The position numbers were made by a program, and so were the translations under genes. DNA of 64,000 nt, taken from positions 62,001 through 126,000 of the forward strand of contig CAMLLU010000006.1 of the NCBI GenBank assembly GCA_946480925.1, read 5' to 3'. The notes beneath the pieces were generated by a model. That model worked only from the letters and a program-made list of their open reading frames with translations. It had not been told where the DNA came from and searched no databases. Positions 9,633 to 18,432 of the stretch are shown here, piece after piece. Numbering within the stretch: the stretch's first letter is position 1; every line of letters starts with the position of its first letter. Source of the DNA: an uncultured Rivibacter sp. Lineage in GTDB: Bacteria; Pseudomonadota; Gammaproteobacteria; Burkholderiales; Burkholderiaceae.

Positions 9633-10756
9633 GAACGACTGACCGCCTGCGACGCGCACTGTTGCTGAGCGGCATGGCGGCTGCGGCACCGGTGCGCGCG
9701 CTCGCTGCCGCACCGGCGGCACTGCAGCGCGGCCTGCAGTTCCCACGCGACTTCGGCTCGCACAACGAGTTGCGCACCGAGTGGTGGTACGCCACGGGCG
9801 TGTTGCAAGCCACCACCGGCAATGAAAGCTTCGGCTTCCAGCTCACGTTCTTTCGCTCGCGCAACGACGCGGTGAGCGCCGACCACCCCAGCCGCTTCGC
9901 GGCCCGCCACCTGCTGTTTGCCCACGTGGCGCTCACCGACCTGCAGGCGCAACGGCTGCGCCATGGCCAGCGCATCGCGCGCTGGTCGGGCCGCGACGAT
10001 TCGCAGGTGGCCTTCGCCTCGCAGGCCGACACGCATGTGGCCATCGACGGCTGGCGCCTGCGGCGTGAAGGAGGGGCAGATGCCAGCCGCTACACCGCGG
10101 CGCTCGATGCGCGGCACGACGCCGGCTTCGCGCTGGACCTGCAACTGGCTGCCACACAGCCGCTGCTGCTGCACGGGGAGGCCGGCTACTTCCGCCGTGG
10201 CGAGTCCGAAGCCGCGAGCCATTACTACAGCGAGCCGCAGCTCGCGGTCAGCGGACGCCTCATGCGCGACGACGGCCGCCCGCTCGAAGTGACCGGCCGC
10301 GCCTGGCTCGACCATGAATGCGGCGAAAGCTTCCTGCCGCCCGATGCCGTGGGCTGGGACTGGATCGGCATGAACCTGCGCAACGGCAGCGCACTGATGG
10401 CCACGCGCATACGCCGTGCCGATGGCAGCACCGTGTGGTCTGCCGCCACGTGGCGCGCGGCCGGCGCCGCGCAGGCCCGCAGCTTCACGGGCGATGAAGT
10501 GCAGTTCCTGCCCGGCCCGCGCCACTGGACCAGCCCGGCCACGCAGGCACGCTACCCCGTCGAATGGACGCTGCAGACGCCCGTGGGCCGCTACGTCGTG
10601 AAGAGCCGGCTCGATGCGCAGGAGCTGGACAACCGAAACAGCACCGGCACGGTGTATTGGGAAGGCATGGCCGATCTCATCGACACCAACGGCTCGCGCA
10701 CGGTGGGCAGTGGCTACCTCGAGATGACGGGCTACGCCGTGCCGCTGCGCATCTGA
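9629..10756 (+). CDS. AttH/CrtC-like lipocalin-fold exported protein
   Basis: This 375-residue protein belongs to the AttH/carotenoid 1,2-hydratase-like (lipocalin-related) family. The hallmark TEWWYATGVL is near residue 53, followed by FGFQLTFFRS, RFAARHLLFAHVALTD, the AWLDHECGESFLPPDAVGWD region and GTVYWEGMADL near the end. The N-terminus (RRALLLSGMAAAAPVRALA) looks like a secretion leader, possibly Tat-like. The GTG at 9629 overlaps the permease stop (GTGA). The trio of ABC ATPase, FtsX permease and AttH-like protein recurs in proteobacteria, so the protein is probably the periplasmic or outer-membrane partner of the exporter. Its hydratase activity, if any, is unproven. Confidence 0.85.
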   Translation: MRTTDRLRRALLLSGMAAAAPVRALAAAPAALQRGLQFPRDFGSHNELRTEWWYATGVLQATTGNESFGFQLTFFRSRNDAVSADHPSRFAARHLLFAHVALTDLQAQRLRHGQRIARWSGRDDSQVAFASQADTHVAIDGWRLRREGGADASRYTAALDARHDAGFALDLQLAATQPLLLHGEAGYFRRGESEAASHYYSEPQLAVSGRLMRDDGRPLEVTGRAWLDHECGESFLPPDAVGWDWIGMNLRNGSALMATRIRRADGSTVWSAATWRAAGAAQARSFTGDEVQFLPGPRHWTSPATQARYPVEWTLQTPVGRYVVKSRLDAQELDNRNSTGTVYWEGMADLIDTNGSRTVGSGYLEMTGYAVPLRI

Positions 10757-10828
10757 CGCATCCGACACGGCGATGACGGCGCGAGGCGCGTGGGGCTTCG
10801 CAAGAAACCCCGTGGCTATACTGCCCCG

Positions 10829-11185
10829 ATGCGCCGCTGGCTGCTGATCCTCTTCATTGCGCTGCTGCCGCTGCAGTTCACCTGGGCTGCGGTGGCGAGC
10901 TACTGCCTGCATGAAGAGGCGCCCGCCGGCGCACAGCATTTCGGTCATCACGAGCACGAACACGACGACGCCGTGACGGGCACCGAAGAAGCAGCCGCCA
11001 AGTCAAGCGTGCTGCAGGTGGACGGTGACTGCGCGTACTGCCACCTGGGCTGCGCACAACCCATCGCCACTACGCGGTTCGACGTGCCGCACGCCCTGGC
11101 CTCGCCGCGCGTGGCCATTCAGCCGAGCCTGCATGGCTCGCACTTCCCGCCCGGGCTCGAACGCCCTGACAGACGCCTCGCCTGA
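10829..11185 (+). CDS. CzcI-like His-rich exported protein
   Basis: This 118-residue protein has a signal peptide (MRRWLLILFIALLPLQFTWA) and a His/Glu cluster HFGHHEHEHDD, followed by CAYCHLGC, which looks like a metal-binding pair. It sits directly upstream of czcC, the position of czcI in Cupriavidus czc operons, where CzcI is a small periplasmic accessory or regulatory protein of metal efflux. A TATACT -10-like element lies just upstream of the ATG. Start chosen at 10829 because translation from there begins with the signal peptide; an earlier in-frame start would add a basic extension. Role inferred from context. Confidence 0.7.
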   Translation: MRRWLLILFIALLPLQFTWAAVASYCLHEEAPAGAQHFGHHEHEHDDAVTGTEEAAAKSSVLQVDGDCAYCHLGCAQPIATTRFDVPHALASPRVAIQPSLHGSHFPPGLERPDRRLA

Positions 11186-11290
11186 TTCGGCGAGCGCAGC
11201 TGTTCTTCTCTCCCTTCCTTCTCCAAGCCAGAAGCAAACGACGCCTCGCCGAACGACTCCCCCGTTGCCTGAACAACCACGGAGCCTTCG

Positions 11291-12568
11291 ATGCGAGCAT
11301 TTCTGCTGCCGCCTTTGCTGGCAGCCCTCACCATTTCACCCAGCCTGGGCCAGGTCGCACCTGCTGCCCAGGCCCCTGAAGCCGCGCCACGGCCTGCTTC
11401 CACACTGAGCCTGCAGCAGGCGATCGACCGGGCGCTGGCCCGGCACCCTGACCTCGCCGCCGCGCAAAGCGAGATCGAGGCGGCCGATGCCGCCCGGCTG
11501 CAGGCCGGCGCGCGGCCCAACCCGGTTCTCGAAGCCGAGTTCGAAGACAACCGGCGTGAAACGCGCACGACCACGGTGCTGCTCACGCAGCCGATCGAGC
11601 TGGGCGGCAAGCGCGCCGCGCGGCTCGAAGCCGCCGAGCGTGCGCATGCACTGGCGCAAAGCCAGCTCGCGGCCCGCCGCGCGCAGATGCGTGCCGACGC
11701 CACGGCCGCATTCATGGCGGCACTCACGGCCCAGGAACGCCTGCGCGTGGCCGATGCGCTGCTGGACCTGGGGCGCCGCGCCACCGCAGCGGCCGGCAAG
11801 CGCGTGGCGGCCGGCAAGGTCTCGCCGATCGAGGAGACCAAGGCGCAGGTCGCCGAAGCCAACCTCCGCATCGAGCAGGTGCAGGCACGCGGCGAGCTGC
11901 GCGCGGCCCTGCTTGCGCTGGCCGCGATCGTGGGCTCGCCTCAGCCGATCGACCGCGTCGACGGCGCGGTGGCATTGCCCGACGTACCGAACGACGAAGC
12001 CCTGCAGGCACGCTTGGCCGACGCTCCTGCGCTGCGCCAGGCGCAGCTCGACGTCGAACGGCTGGGCGCGCTTGCACGCCTGGAACGCGCCAGGCGCATT
12101 CCGGACCTGAGCGTCGGCGTGGGCGCCAAGCGCTCCGAAGAGATGGGCCGCAACCAGCCGATGCTGGTGCTGTCGGTGCCGCTGCCGGTGTTCGACACCA
12201 ACCGAGGCGCCGAGCTCGAAGCGCTGAGGCGCCAGGACAGGGCCCGCCACGAAGCCGAGGCCGCCGCCTTGCGACTGCGGGCCGATGCTGCGCAGGCACA
12301 CGAGCGCCTGAGAGCCGCCTCGGCCGAAGCCGAAGCCGTGCAACGCGAGGTGCTGCCCGGCGCGCAAACCGCCTACGACGCCTCGACCAAGGGCTTCGAA
12401 CTGGGCAAGTTCGCCTTCCTCGACGTGCTCGATGCGCAGCGCACGCTGCTCGAGGCCCGCACCCGCCACCTGCGCGCCATTGCCGAAGCACACCGCGCCG
12501 CCGCCGAGATCGAGCGGCTGCTGGGCGATGGCCACCACACCGCCGAACTTTCCGGAGCTGCACGATGA
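11291..12568 (+). CDS. czcC: Heavy-metal efflux outer-membrane channel CzcC
   Basis: This TolC-family outer-membrane factor (425 residues) is the channel component of a CzcCBA-type tripartite metal efflux pump. A signal peptide (about residues 1-19) precedes LSLQQAIDRALARHPDLAAAQSEIEAADA, the usual start of the first coiled-coil hairpin. The motif ARPNPVLEAEFEDNR and LTQPIELGGKR are typical of CzcC-like proteins, and a second helical repeat follows (residues about 230-415). The start has AACCACGGAG a few bases upstream. The stop overlaps the czcB start by 4 bases (ATGA), showing a tightly coupled operon. Confidence 0.93.
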   Translation: MRAFLLPPLLAALTISPSLGQVAPAAQAPEAAPRPASTLSLQQAIDRALARHPDLAAAQSEIEAADAARLQAGARPNPVLEAEFEDNRRETRTTTVLLTQPIELGGKRAARLEAAERAHALAQSQLAARRAQMRADATAAFMAALTAQERLRVADALLDLGRRATAAAGKRVAAGKVSPIEETKAQVAEANLRIEQVQARGELRAALLALAAIVGSPQPIDRVDGAVALPDVPNDEALQARLADAPALRQAQLDVERLGALARLERARRIPDLSVGVGAKRSEEMGRNQPMLVLSVPLPVFDTNRGAELEALRRQDRARHEAEAAALRLRADAAQAHERLRAASAEAEAVQREVLPGAQTAYDASTKGFELGKFAFLDVLDAQRTLLEARTRHLRAIAEAHRAAAEIERLLGDGHHTAELSGAAR

Positions 12569-14166
12569 CGTTCCCCACTCGCAAGCCTGCCTGGAACCCC
12601 GCCCGCGACATCAGCAGGAAACAGTGGATCGCGATGGCGCTCCTCATTGCCGCCGGTGTTGCCGGCGGTGCCGCCATCCTGGCCACCGAACGCGCAAAGC
12701 CGGCCGATGCCCACGGGCACGGACATGCACAGGGCCATGGCGACGGTGAACACCATGGCGAAGAGGCCGGCAGCGGCCACGACCACGCCAGCGAACACGC
12801 CGACAACGAACACCACGACGAAACCGCCAAGGGTTCGCACGGCGGCCAGCTGCTGGCCGAAGGCGACTTCGCGCTCGAAGTGCTGCTGGCCGAAGAGGGC
12901 GACCAGCCGGTGCTGCGCGCCTGGCCCTATGAGAAGGGCCAGCCGGTGGCGCCGGGCAATGTGAAGGTGGCCGTGACGCTCACACGCCCGGGCGGCGAGC
13001 CGCAGCAGCTCACCCTCGCGCCGGCGCAGGACGGCAGCCTTGCCAGCACGGCGCCGGTGGCCGAGCCGCACGTCTTCGATGCGCAGATCGAGGTGCAAAC
13101 GCCCAGGGAGCCCTACCTCTTTGCGTGGAGCCGGCAGGAAGGCAAGGTGGCGATGACGGACGCGCAGGTGAAGGCGGCTGGCATCACGGTGGAGCCGGCC
13201 ACCGCCGCGCTGATCCGCTCGTCGCTGCAGTTGCCCGGCGAGATCCGCTTCAACGAGGACCGCACGGCGCACGTGGTGCCGCGCGTTGCCGGCGTCGTGG
13301 AACGCGTGGCGGCCGACCTGGGCCAGCGCGTGCGGCGCGGCCAGGTGCTGGCGGTGATCAGCAGCCCCGGCGTCTCGGAGCAGCGGGCCGAGCTGCAGGC
13401 GGCACAGAAGCGGCTGCAGCTGGCTCGCACCACCTACGAGCGCGAGAAGCAGCTGTGGGAAGACAAGATCTCGCCGCAACAGGACGTGCTCGAGGCGCAG
13501 CAGGCGCTGCACGAGGCCGAGATCGCCGTCACCAACGCACAGCAGAAGCTGCGGGCCATCGGCTCCGCGCCGACCGCGGGTGACCTCAACCGCTACGAGC
13601 TGCGCGCGCCCTTCGACGGCACGGTGGTCGCAAAGCACATCGCGCTGGGCGAAGCGGTCAAGGAAGACAGCAGCGTCTTCACGATCTCGGACTTGAGCAG
13701 CGTCTGGGCCGAGATCAACGTGCCGGCGCGGGACCTGGGCCAGGTCCGCGTCGGCGAGCGGGTCAACGTGCGCTCCACCGCAGCGCCCGAGACGGCTGCC
13801 GGCACGGTGGCCTACGTCGGGTCGCTGCTCGGCGAGCAGACGCGCACGGCCATCGCGCGCGTCACGCTGGCCAACCCGAAGGGGGCCTGGCGGCCGGGGT
13901 TGTTCGTCACCGTCGAGCTGGTGACGGCGCAGGCACAAGCGGCCGTGACGGTGGCGGCTGATGCGATCCAGCAGGTGGACAACCGCCCCGTGGTGTTCGT
14001 CCAGGTGCCGGGCGGCTTCGTGCCGCAGCCGGTGGAGCTGGGGCGCAGCGACGGCAAGCGCATCGAGGTGGTGGGCGGGCTCAAGGCCGGTGCCCGGCAC
14101 GCCGCGGCGGGCAGCTTCGTCGTGAAGTCCGAGGCCGGCAAGGCCTCGGCCACGCACACCCACTGA
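12565..14166 (+). CDS. czcB: Heavy-metal efflux periplasmic adaptor CzcB
   Basis: This membrane-fusion protein (533 residues) links the CzcA pump to the CzcC channel. One N-terminal transmembrane segment (about residues 18-40) is followed by a strikingly His/Asp/Glu-rich stretch (about 50-95, many H-G-H and H-H pairs), a likely periplasmic metal-binding region. The RND adaptor core follows: ITVEPATAALIRSSLQLPGEIRFNEDRTAHV, two lipoyl half-motifs around a helical hairpin (RRGQVLAVISSPGVSEQRAELQ; positions about 255-350), FDGTVVAKHIALGEAV and the beta-barrel domain. It lies 4 bp overlapping czcC and 13 bp before czcA. Confidence 0.94.
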   Translation: MTFPTRKPAWNPARDISRKQWIAMALLIAAGVAGGAAILATERAKPADAHGHGHAQGHGDGEHHGEEAGSGHDHASEHADNEHHDETAKGSHGGQLLAEGDFALEVLLAEEGDQPVLRAWPYEKGQPVAPGNVKVAVTLTRPGGEPQQLTLAPAQDGSLASTAPVAEPHVFDAQIEVQTPREPYLFAWSRQEGKVAMTDAQVKAAGITVEPATAALIRSSLQLPGEIRFNEDRTAHVVPRVAGVVERVAADLGQRVRRGQVLAVISSPGVSEQRAELQAAQKRLQLARTTYEREKQLWEDKISPQQDVLEAQQALHEAEIAVTNAQQKLRAIGSAPTAGDLNRYELRAPFDGTVVAKHIALGEAVKEDSSVFTISDLSSVWAEINVPARDLGQVRVGERVNVRSTAAPETAAGTVAYVGSLLGEQTRTAIARVTLANPKGAWRPGLFVTVELVTAQAQAAVTVAADAIQQVDNRPVVFVQVPGGFVPQPVELGRSDGKRIEVVGGLKAGARHAAAGSFVVKSEAGKASATHTH

Positions 14167-14179
14167 GCGGAGCCACACG

Positions 14180-17100
14180 ATGTTCGAACGCATCATCCGC
14201 TTCGCCATCGAGCAGCGCTGGCTCGTGCTGCTCGCCGTCTTCGGCATGGCCGCCCTTGGCGTCTTCAGCTACCAGAAGCTGCCGATCGACGCCGTGCCCG
14301 ACATCACCAACGTGCAGGTGCAGATCAACACCGAAGCGCCGGGCTATTCGCCGCTGGAAACGGAACAGCGCGTCACCTTCCCCATCGAGACGGTAATGGC
14401 CGGGCTGCCGGGGCTGCAGCAGACGCGCTCGCTGTCGCGCTACGGCCTGTCGCAGGTGACGGTGATCTTCGAAGACAACACCGACCTCTACTTCGCGCGA
14501 CAGCTCGTGAACGAGCGCATCCAGTCGGCCCGCAGCCAGTTGCCCGCCGGCGCGAGCCCGGTCGTCGGGCCCATCTCCACCGGCCTGGGCGAGATCTTCC
14601 TGTGGACGGTGGAAGCCGAGCCGGGCGCGAAGAAGCCCGACGGCACGCCCTACACCGCGGCCGACCTGCGCGAGGTGCAGGACTGGATCATCAAGCCGCA
14701 GCTGCGCAACGTGCCGGGCGTCACCGAGATCAACTCGATCGGCGGCTTCGCGAAGGAGTACCAGGTCTCGCCGCACCCCGAGCGGCTGTCGGCCTACGGG
14801 CTCACGCTGGCCGACGTGGTGGCCGCGCTGGAGCGCAACAACGCCAGCGTGGGCGCCGGCTACATCGAACGCCGCGGCGAGCAGTACCTGATCCGCGCGC
14901 CGGGCCAGGTGGGTTCGATGGAGGACATCGGCAACGTCATCCTCGGCAACGCGGGCGGCACGCCCATCCGCATCCGCGACGTGGCCGAGGTGGAGATCGG
15001 CCGCGAGCTGCGCTCAGGCGCCGCCACCGCCAACGGGCAGGAGGTGGTGCTGGGCACCGTCTTCATGCTCATCGGCGAGAACAGCCGCACGGTGTCGCAG
15101 GCCGTGGCCGCGAGGATGGTGGAGATCAACCGCACGCTGCCGGCCGGCGTGCAGGCCGTCACCGCCTACGACCGCACCACGCTGGTCGACAAGGCGATCG
15201 ACACCGTGAAGAAGAACCTGCTCGAAGGCGCGGTGCTGGTGATCGCGGTGCTGTTCCTGTTCCTCGGCAACATCCGCGCCGCCGTGATCACCGCGCTGGT
15301 GATCCCGCTGTCGATGCTGTTCACCTTCAGCGGCATGGTGAGCCAGAAGGTCAGCGCCAACCTCATGAGCCTGGGCGCGCTGGACTTCGGGATCATCGTC
15401 GACGGCGCGGTGGTGATCGTGGAGAACTGCGTGCGGCGCCTGGCGCATGCGCAGGCCCATCACGGCCGGCCACTCACCGCGCGCGAACGCCTGCACGAGG
15501 TGTTCGCCGCGTCGCAGGAAGCCCGGCGGCCGCTGTTGTACGGGCAGCTCATCATCATGGTCGTCTACCTGCCGATCTTTGCGCTGGCCGGCATCGAGGG
15601 AAAGATGTTCCACCCGATGGCCTTCACCGTGGTGGCCGCGCTGCTCGGCGCCATGGTGCTGTCGGTGACCTTCGTGCCCGCGGCGGTGGCGCTGTTCATC
15701 GGCCGGCGCGTGGCCGAGAAGGAAAACGCGCTGATGGCTGCGGCCCGCCGCGCCTATGCGCCCATGCTGGACCGCGCCATGGCCGCGCGGCCGGTCGTGG
15801 TGACGGGCGCCGTGGTGGCCGTGGTGCTCTCGGGGCTGCTCGCCACGCGGCTGGGCAGCGAGTTCGTGCCCAGCCTCAACGAGGGCGACTTCGCCATCCA
15901 GGCCCTGCGCATGCCGGGCACGAGCCTGTCGCAATCGGTGGCGATGCAGCAGCAGCTGGAACGCACGCTCAAGGCCCGGTTCCCGGAAATCGAGCGCGTG
16001 TTCTCGCGCACCGGCACCGCCGAGATCGCCTCCGACCCGATGCCGCCGAACATTTCCGACGCCTACGTGATGCTCAAGCCCATCGACCAATGGCCCGAGC
16101 CGCGCCGCACGCGCGAAGCACTGGTCGCCGCGGTGCAGGCCGAGGTGGCGAAGCTGCCGGGGCAGAACTACGAGTTCTCGCAGCCCATCCAGCTGCGCTT
16201 CAACGAACTCATCTCCGGCGTGCGAGCCGACGTGGCGGTGAAGGTGTTCGGTGACGACATGACCCAGCTCACCACCACCGCCGGACAGATCGCCGGCGTG
16301 CTGCGCGGCATCGAGGGCGCCGCCGAAGTGAACGTGGAGCAGACCACCGGCCTGCCGATGCTCACCGTGGCCATCGACCGCGAGAGGAGCTCGCGCTACG
16401 GCATCAACATCGGCGACGTGCAGGACACGGTGGCCGCGGCGATCGGCGGCCGCGAGGCCGGCACGCTGTTCGAAGGCGACCGGCGCTTCGACATCCTGGT
16501 ACGGCTGCCCGAGCACCTGCGCGGCGACCTGGAGGCGATGAAGCGCCTGCCGCTCGCGCTGCCCAGGAGCAACGGCGAACGCACCCGCTACATCCCGCTC
16601 GGCGAAGTGGCCGAGCTGCAGCTGGCCCCCGGCCCCAACCAGGTGAGCCGCGAAGACGGCAAGCGCCGCGTGGTGGTCAGCGCCAACGTGCGGGGCCGCG
16701 ACATCGGCTCGTTCGTCGCCGAGGCACAAGCCGCCTTGCGGCAGCAGGTGCAGGTGCCGCCCGGCTACTGGACGACCTGGGGCGGGCAGTTCGAGAACCT
16801 GCAGTCCGCGAGCGAACGGCTGCGCGTGGTGGTGCCGGTGTCGCTGCTGCTGGTGTTCACGCTGCTCTTCGCGATGTTCGGCAACGTCAAGGACGGGCTG
16901 CTCGTGTTCACCGGCATCCCCTTCGCGCTGACCGGCGGCATCCTGGCCTTGTGGTTGCGCGGCATCCCGCTGTCGATCTCGGCGGCGGTGGGCTTCATCG
17001 CGCTGTCAGGCGTGGCGGTGCTCAACGGCCTGGTGATGCTGTCGTTCATCCGCAACCTGCGCGACGAAGGCCGGCACCTCGACGAGGCCATCCGCGAAGG

Positions 17101-17353
17101 CGCGCTGACGCGGCTGCGGCCGGTGCTGATGACCGCGCTGGTCGCCTCGCTCGGCTTCGTGCCCATGGCCATTGCCACCGGTACCGGTGCCGAGGTGCAG
17201 CGGCCGCTGGCCACCGTGGTGATCGGCGGCATCCTTTCTTCGACGGTGCTCACGCTGCTGGTGCTGCCGGTGCTCTACCGCATGGTGCACCGCGTGGACG
17301 AAGCGGCCGAATACCCGGACGAGCCGGCTCAAGCAGCGGCCGCCGCCCGCTGA
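14180..17353 (+). CDS. czcA: Heavy-metal RND efflux pump CzcA
   Basis: This is the proton-driven inner-membrane pump of the heavy-metal efflux RND class (1057 residues, normal length). The N-terminal signature EQRWLVLLAVFGMAALGVFSY-like helix and PIDAVPDITNVQVQ are typical of CzcA/CusA. The helix-4 motif DFGIIVDGAVVIVEN (about residues 401-415) is the version found in pumps for divalent Zn/Co/Cd/Ni rather than the Cu/Ag group; this assignment rests on known HME-RND subgroup signatures. Twelve membrane segments and two large periplasmic loops are evident. It is the third gene of the czcCBA operon; no metal-sensing two-component pair is nearby in the window. Confidence 0.95.
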   Translation: MFERIIRFAIEQRWLVLLAVFGMAALGVFSYQKLPIDAVPDITNVQVQINTEAPGYSPLETEQRVTFPIETVMAGLPGLQQTRSLSRYGLSQVTVIFEDNTDLYFARQLVNERIQSARSQLPAGASPVVGPISTGLGEIFLWTVEAEPGAKKPDGTPYTAADLREVQDWIIKPQLRNVPGVTEINSIGGFAKEYQVSPHPERLSAYGLTLADVVAALERNNASVGAGYIERRGEQYLIRAPGQVGSMEDIGNVILGNAGGTPIRIRDVAEVEIGRELRSGAATANGQEVVLGTVFMLIGENSRTVSQAVAARMVEINRTLPAGVQAVTAYDRTTLVDKAIDTVKKNLLEGAVLVIAVLFLFLGNIRAAVITALVIPLSMLFTFSGMVSQKVSANLMSLGALDFGIIVDGAVVIVENCVRRLAHAQAHHGRPLTARERLHEVFAASQEARRPLLYGQLIIMVVYLPIFALAGIEGKMFHPMAFTVVAALLGAMVLSVTFVPAAVALFIGRRVAEKENALMAAARRAYAPMLDRAMAARPVVVTGAVVAVVLSGLLATRLGSEFVPSLNEGDFAIQALRMPGTSLSQSVAMQQQLERTLKARFPEIERVFSRTGTAEIASDPMPPNISDAYVMLKPIDQWPEPRRTREALVAAVQAEVAKLPGQNYEFSQPIQLRFNELISGVRADVAVKVFGDDMTQLTTTAGQIAGVLRGIEGAAEVNVEQTTGLPMLTVAIDRERSSRYGINIGDVQDTVAAAIGGREAGTLFEGDRRFDILVRLPEHLRGDLEAMKRLPLALPRSNGERTRYIPLGEVAELQLAPGPNQVSREDGKRRVVVSANVRGRDIGSFVAEAQAALRQQVQVPPGYWTTWGGQFENLQSASERLRVVVPVSLLLVFTLLFAMFGNVKDGLLVFTGIPFALTGGILALWLRGIPLSISAAVGFIALSGVAVLNGLVMLSFIRNLRDEGRHLDEAIREGALTRLRPVLMTALVASLGFVPMAIATGTGAEVQRPLATVVIGGILSSTVLTLLVLPVLYRMVHRVDEAAEYPDEPAQAAAAAR

Positions 17354-17473
17354 AAGCGGCCGTGGCACGAACAGGCCCGCGAGCAACGCAGCTGGGACCC
17401 GAAGGTTTCCGACGACGGCGAGGCCGAGCATGCCTCGCATTCCCATTGACTCCCAACCCCTTCAGGAGAATCC

Positions 17474-17899
17474 ATGAAACAGCTCATCACCCTCACGTCG
17501 CTGATCGCTGCCGCAGCGCTTTCTGCACCGGCCCTGGCGGCTGAAGACCACAAGGACCACGACCACTCGGGCAAGGCCGCCGGTGCGCATGCGCACGATG
17601 CCAAGCCGGTGCACGGCGGCGTGATCAGCGTCGTGAAGGACGTGAACTACGAACTCGTCGCCAAGGACGACGTGCTGGCGCTGTACGTGTCGGACCACGG
17701 CAAGCCGGTGGACCTGAAGGGCGCGAGCGCCAAGGTGACGCTGCTGTCGGCCTCTGGCAAGAACGAGGCGACGCTCGCACCCACCGGCGACCGGCTCGAA
17801 GCCAAGGGCAGCTTCAAGGCCGCCGCCGGCACCAAGGCGCTGGCCAACGTGGTGCTGGCCGGCCAGGCACCGGTGGCGGTGCGGTTCACGCTGAAGTGA
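17474..17899 (+). CDS. His-rich periplasmic protein of the czc cluster
   Basis: This 141-residue protein has a clear signal peptide cleaved after ALAA and a mature N-terminus rich in His/Asp/Lys (EDHKDHDHSGKAAGAHAHDA) followed by PVHGGVISVV. The rest looks like a small beta-sandwich domain with no cysteines. A CAGGAGAA Shine-Dalgarno precedes the ATG. It lies 120 bp after czcA on the same strand. The His-rich leader resembles the one inside CzcB, so a periplasmic metal-buffering or metallochaperone role in this efflux system is likely (inference). Confidence 0.72.
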   Translation: MKQLITLTSLIAAAALSAPALAAEDHKDHDHSGKAAGAHAHDAKPVHGGVISVVKDVNYELVAKDDVLALYVSDHGKPVDLKGASAKVTLLSASGKNEATLAPTGDRLEAKGSFKAAAGTKALANVVLAGQAPVAVRFTLK

Positions 17900-17911
17900 G
17901 GCTGGCTGCCG

Positions 17912-18385
17912 TCAGCCCAGCGCGGCCCTGATCTCGGCAGCCCGCTCTGCAGTGAAGACGCCGGAGCCCAGCAGGTCCTTGATGGACAGCACGCTGCCAC
18001 GCGAGCCCCAGCTGCCCTCGTCGATCAGACGGAACGTGACCCACCAGGCAGGAGAGGCCTGCGCGAGACCGCAAGCCTTGGCCATGGCGCCGAGAACGTT
18101 CTCGATGACCTGCTTGCGAACGGCATCCGGCCAGGCGGCGTCCATCACGCACAGGTCGATGGTGGCCACGTCGGGCATGGGGTCGTGGTCTGCCAGCAAC
18201 CGGCCGCCGATGGCCATGCTGTCGACGGCAAGCGCCCTGAAGTGCACCTGGAACCCCACCCGAGCCGGCGGGGCCAGTTGACCGACTTCAGGCACCAGGA
18301 CGGCATCCGTCAGGGACTGGGCCAATTCGCGGCGCTGTGCGGCATCGAGGCGGTTTTCGGGGGTGGTGACTGTGATGATGGTCAT
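17912..18385 (-). CDS. Tautomerase-like protein
   Basis: This 157-residue protein begins MTIITVTTPENRLDAAQRRELAQSLTDAV, which matches the tautomerase (4-oxalocrotonate tautomerase) superfamily layout: beta strand, long helix, strand. The residue after Met is Thr, not the catalytic Pro-1 of most tautomerases, so activity is doubtful or relies on another mechanism. The second half (VRKQVIENVLGAMAKACG, WVTFRLIDEGSWGSRG) fits a second family repeat. It has a good ribosome binding site (AGGAGTG). It is divergent from the TetR regulator at 18433, with a perfect palindrome between them, so the pair is probably one regulatory unit. Confidence 0.62.
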   Translation of the reverse strand: MTIITVTTPENRLDAAQRRELAQSLTDAVLVPEVGQLAPPARVGFQVHFRALAVDSMAIGGRLLADHDPMPDVATIDLCVMDAAWPDAVRKQVIENVLGAMAKACGLAQASPAWWVTFRLIDEGSWGSRGSVLSIKDLLGSGVFTAERAAEIRAALG

Positions 18386-18403
18386 GAAACACTCCTAAAC
18401 TTG

Positions 18404-18421
18404 CTATGCCATCCGGCATAG
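18404..18421. promoter_or_regulatory. Palindromic operator candidate between tautomerase-like gene and tetR
   Basis: CTATGCCATCCGGCATAG is a perfect inverted repeat with 7-base arms and a 4-base spacer in the 47-bp divergent gap. It overlaps an upstream in-frame ATG of the TetR gene, which argues for the later TetR start at 18433. Its place and symmetry suit autoregulation by the TetR repressor and co-control of the divergent gene. Confidence 0.6.
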
Positions 18422-18432
18422 AGACAAACGCA

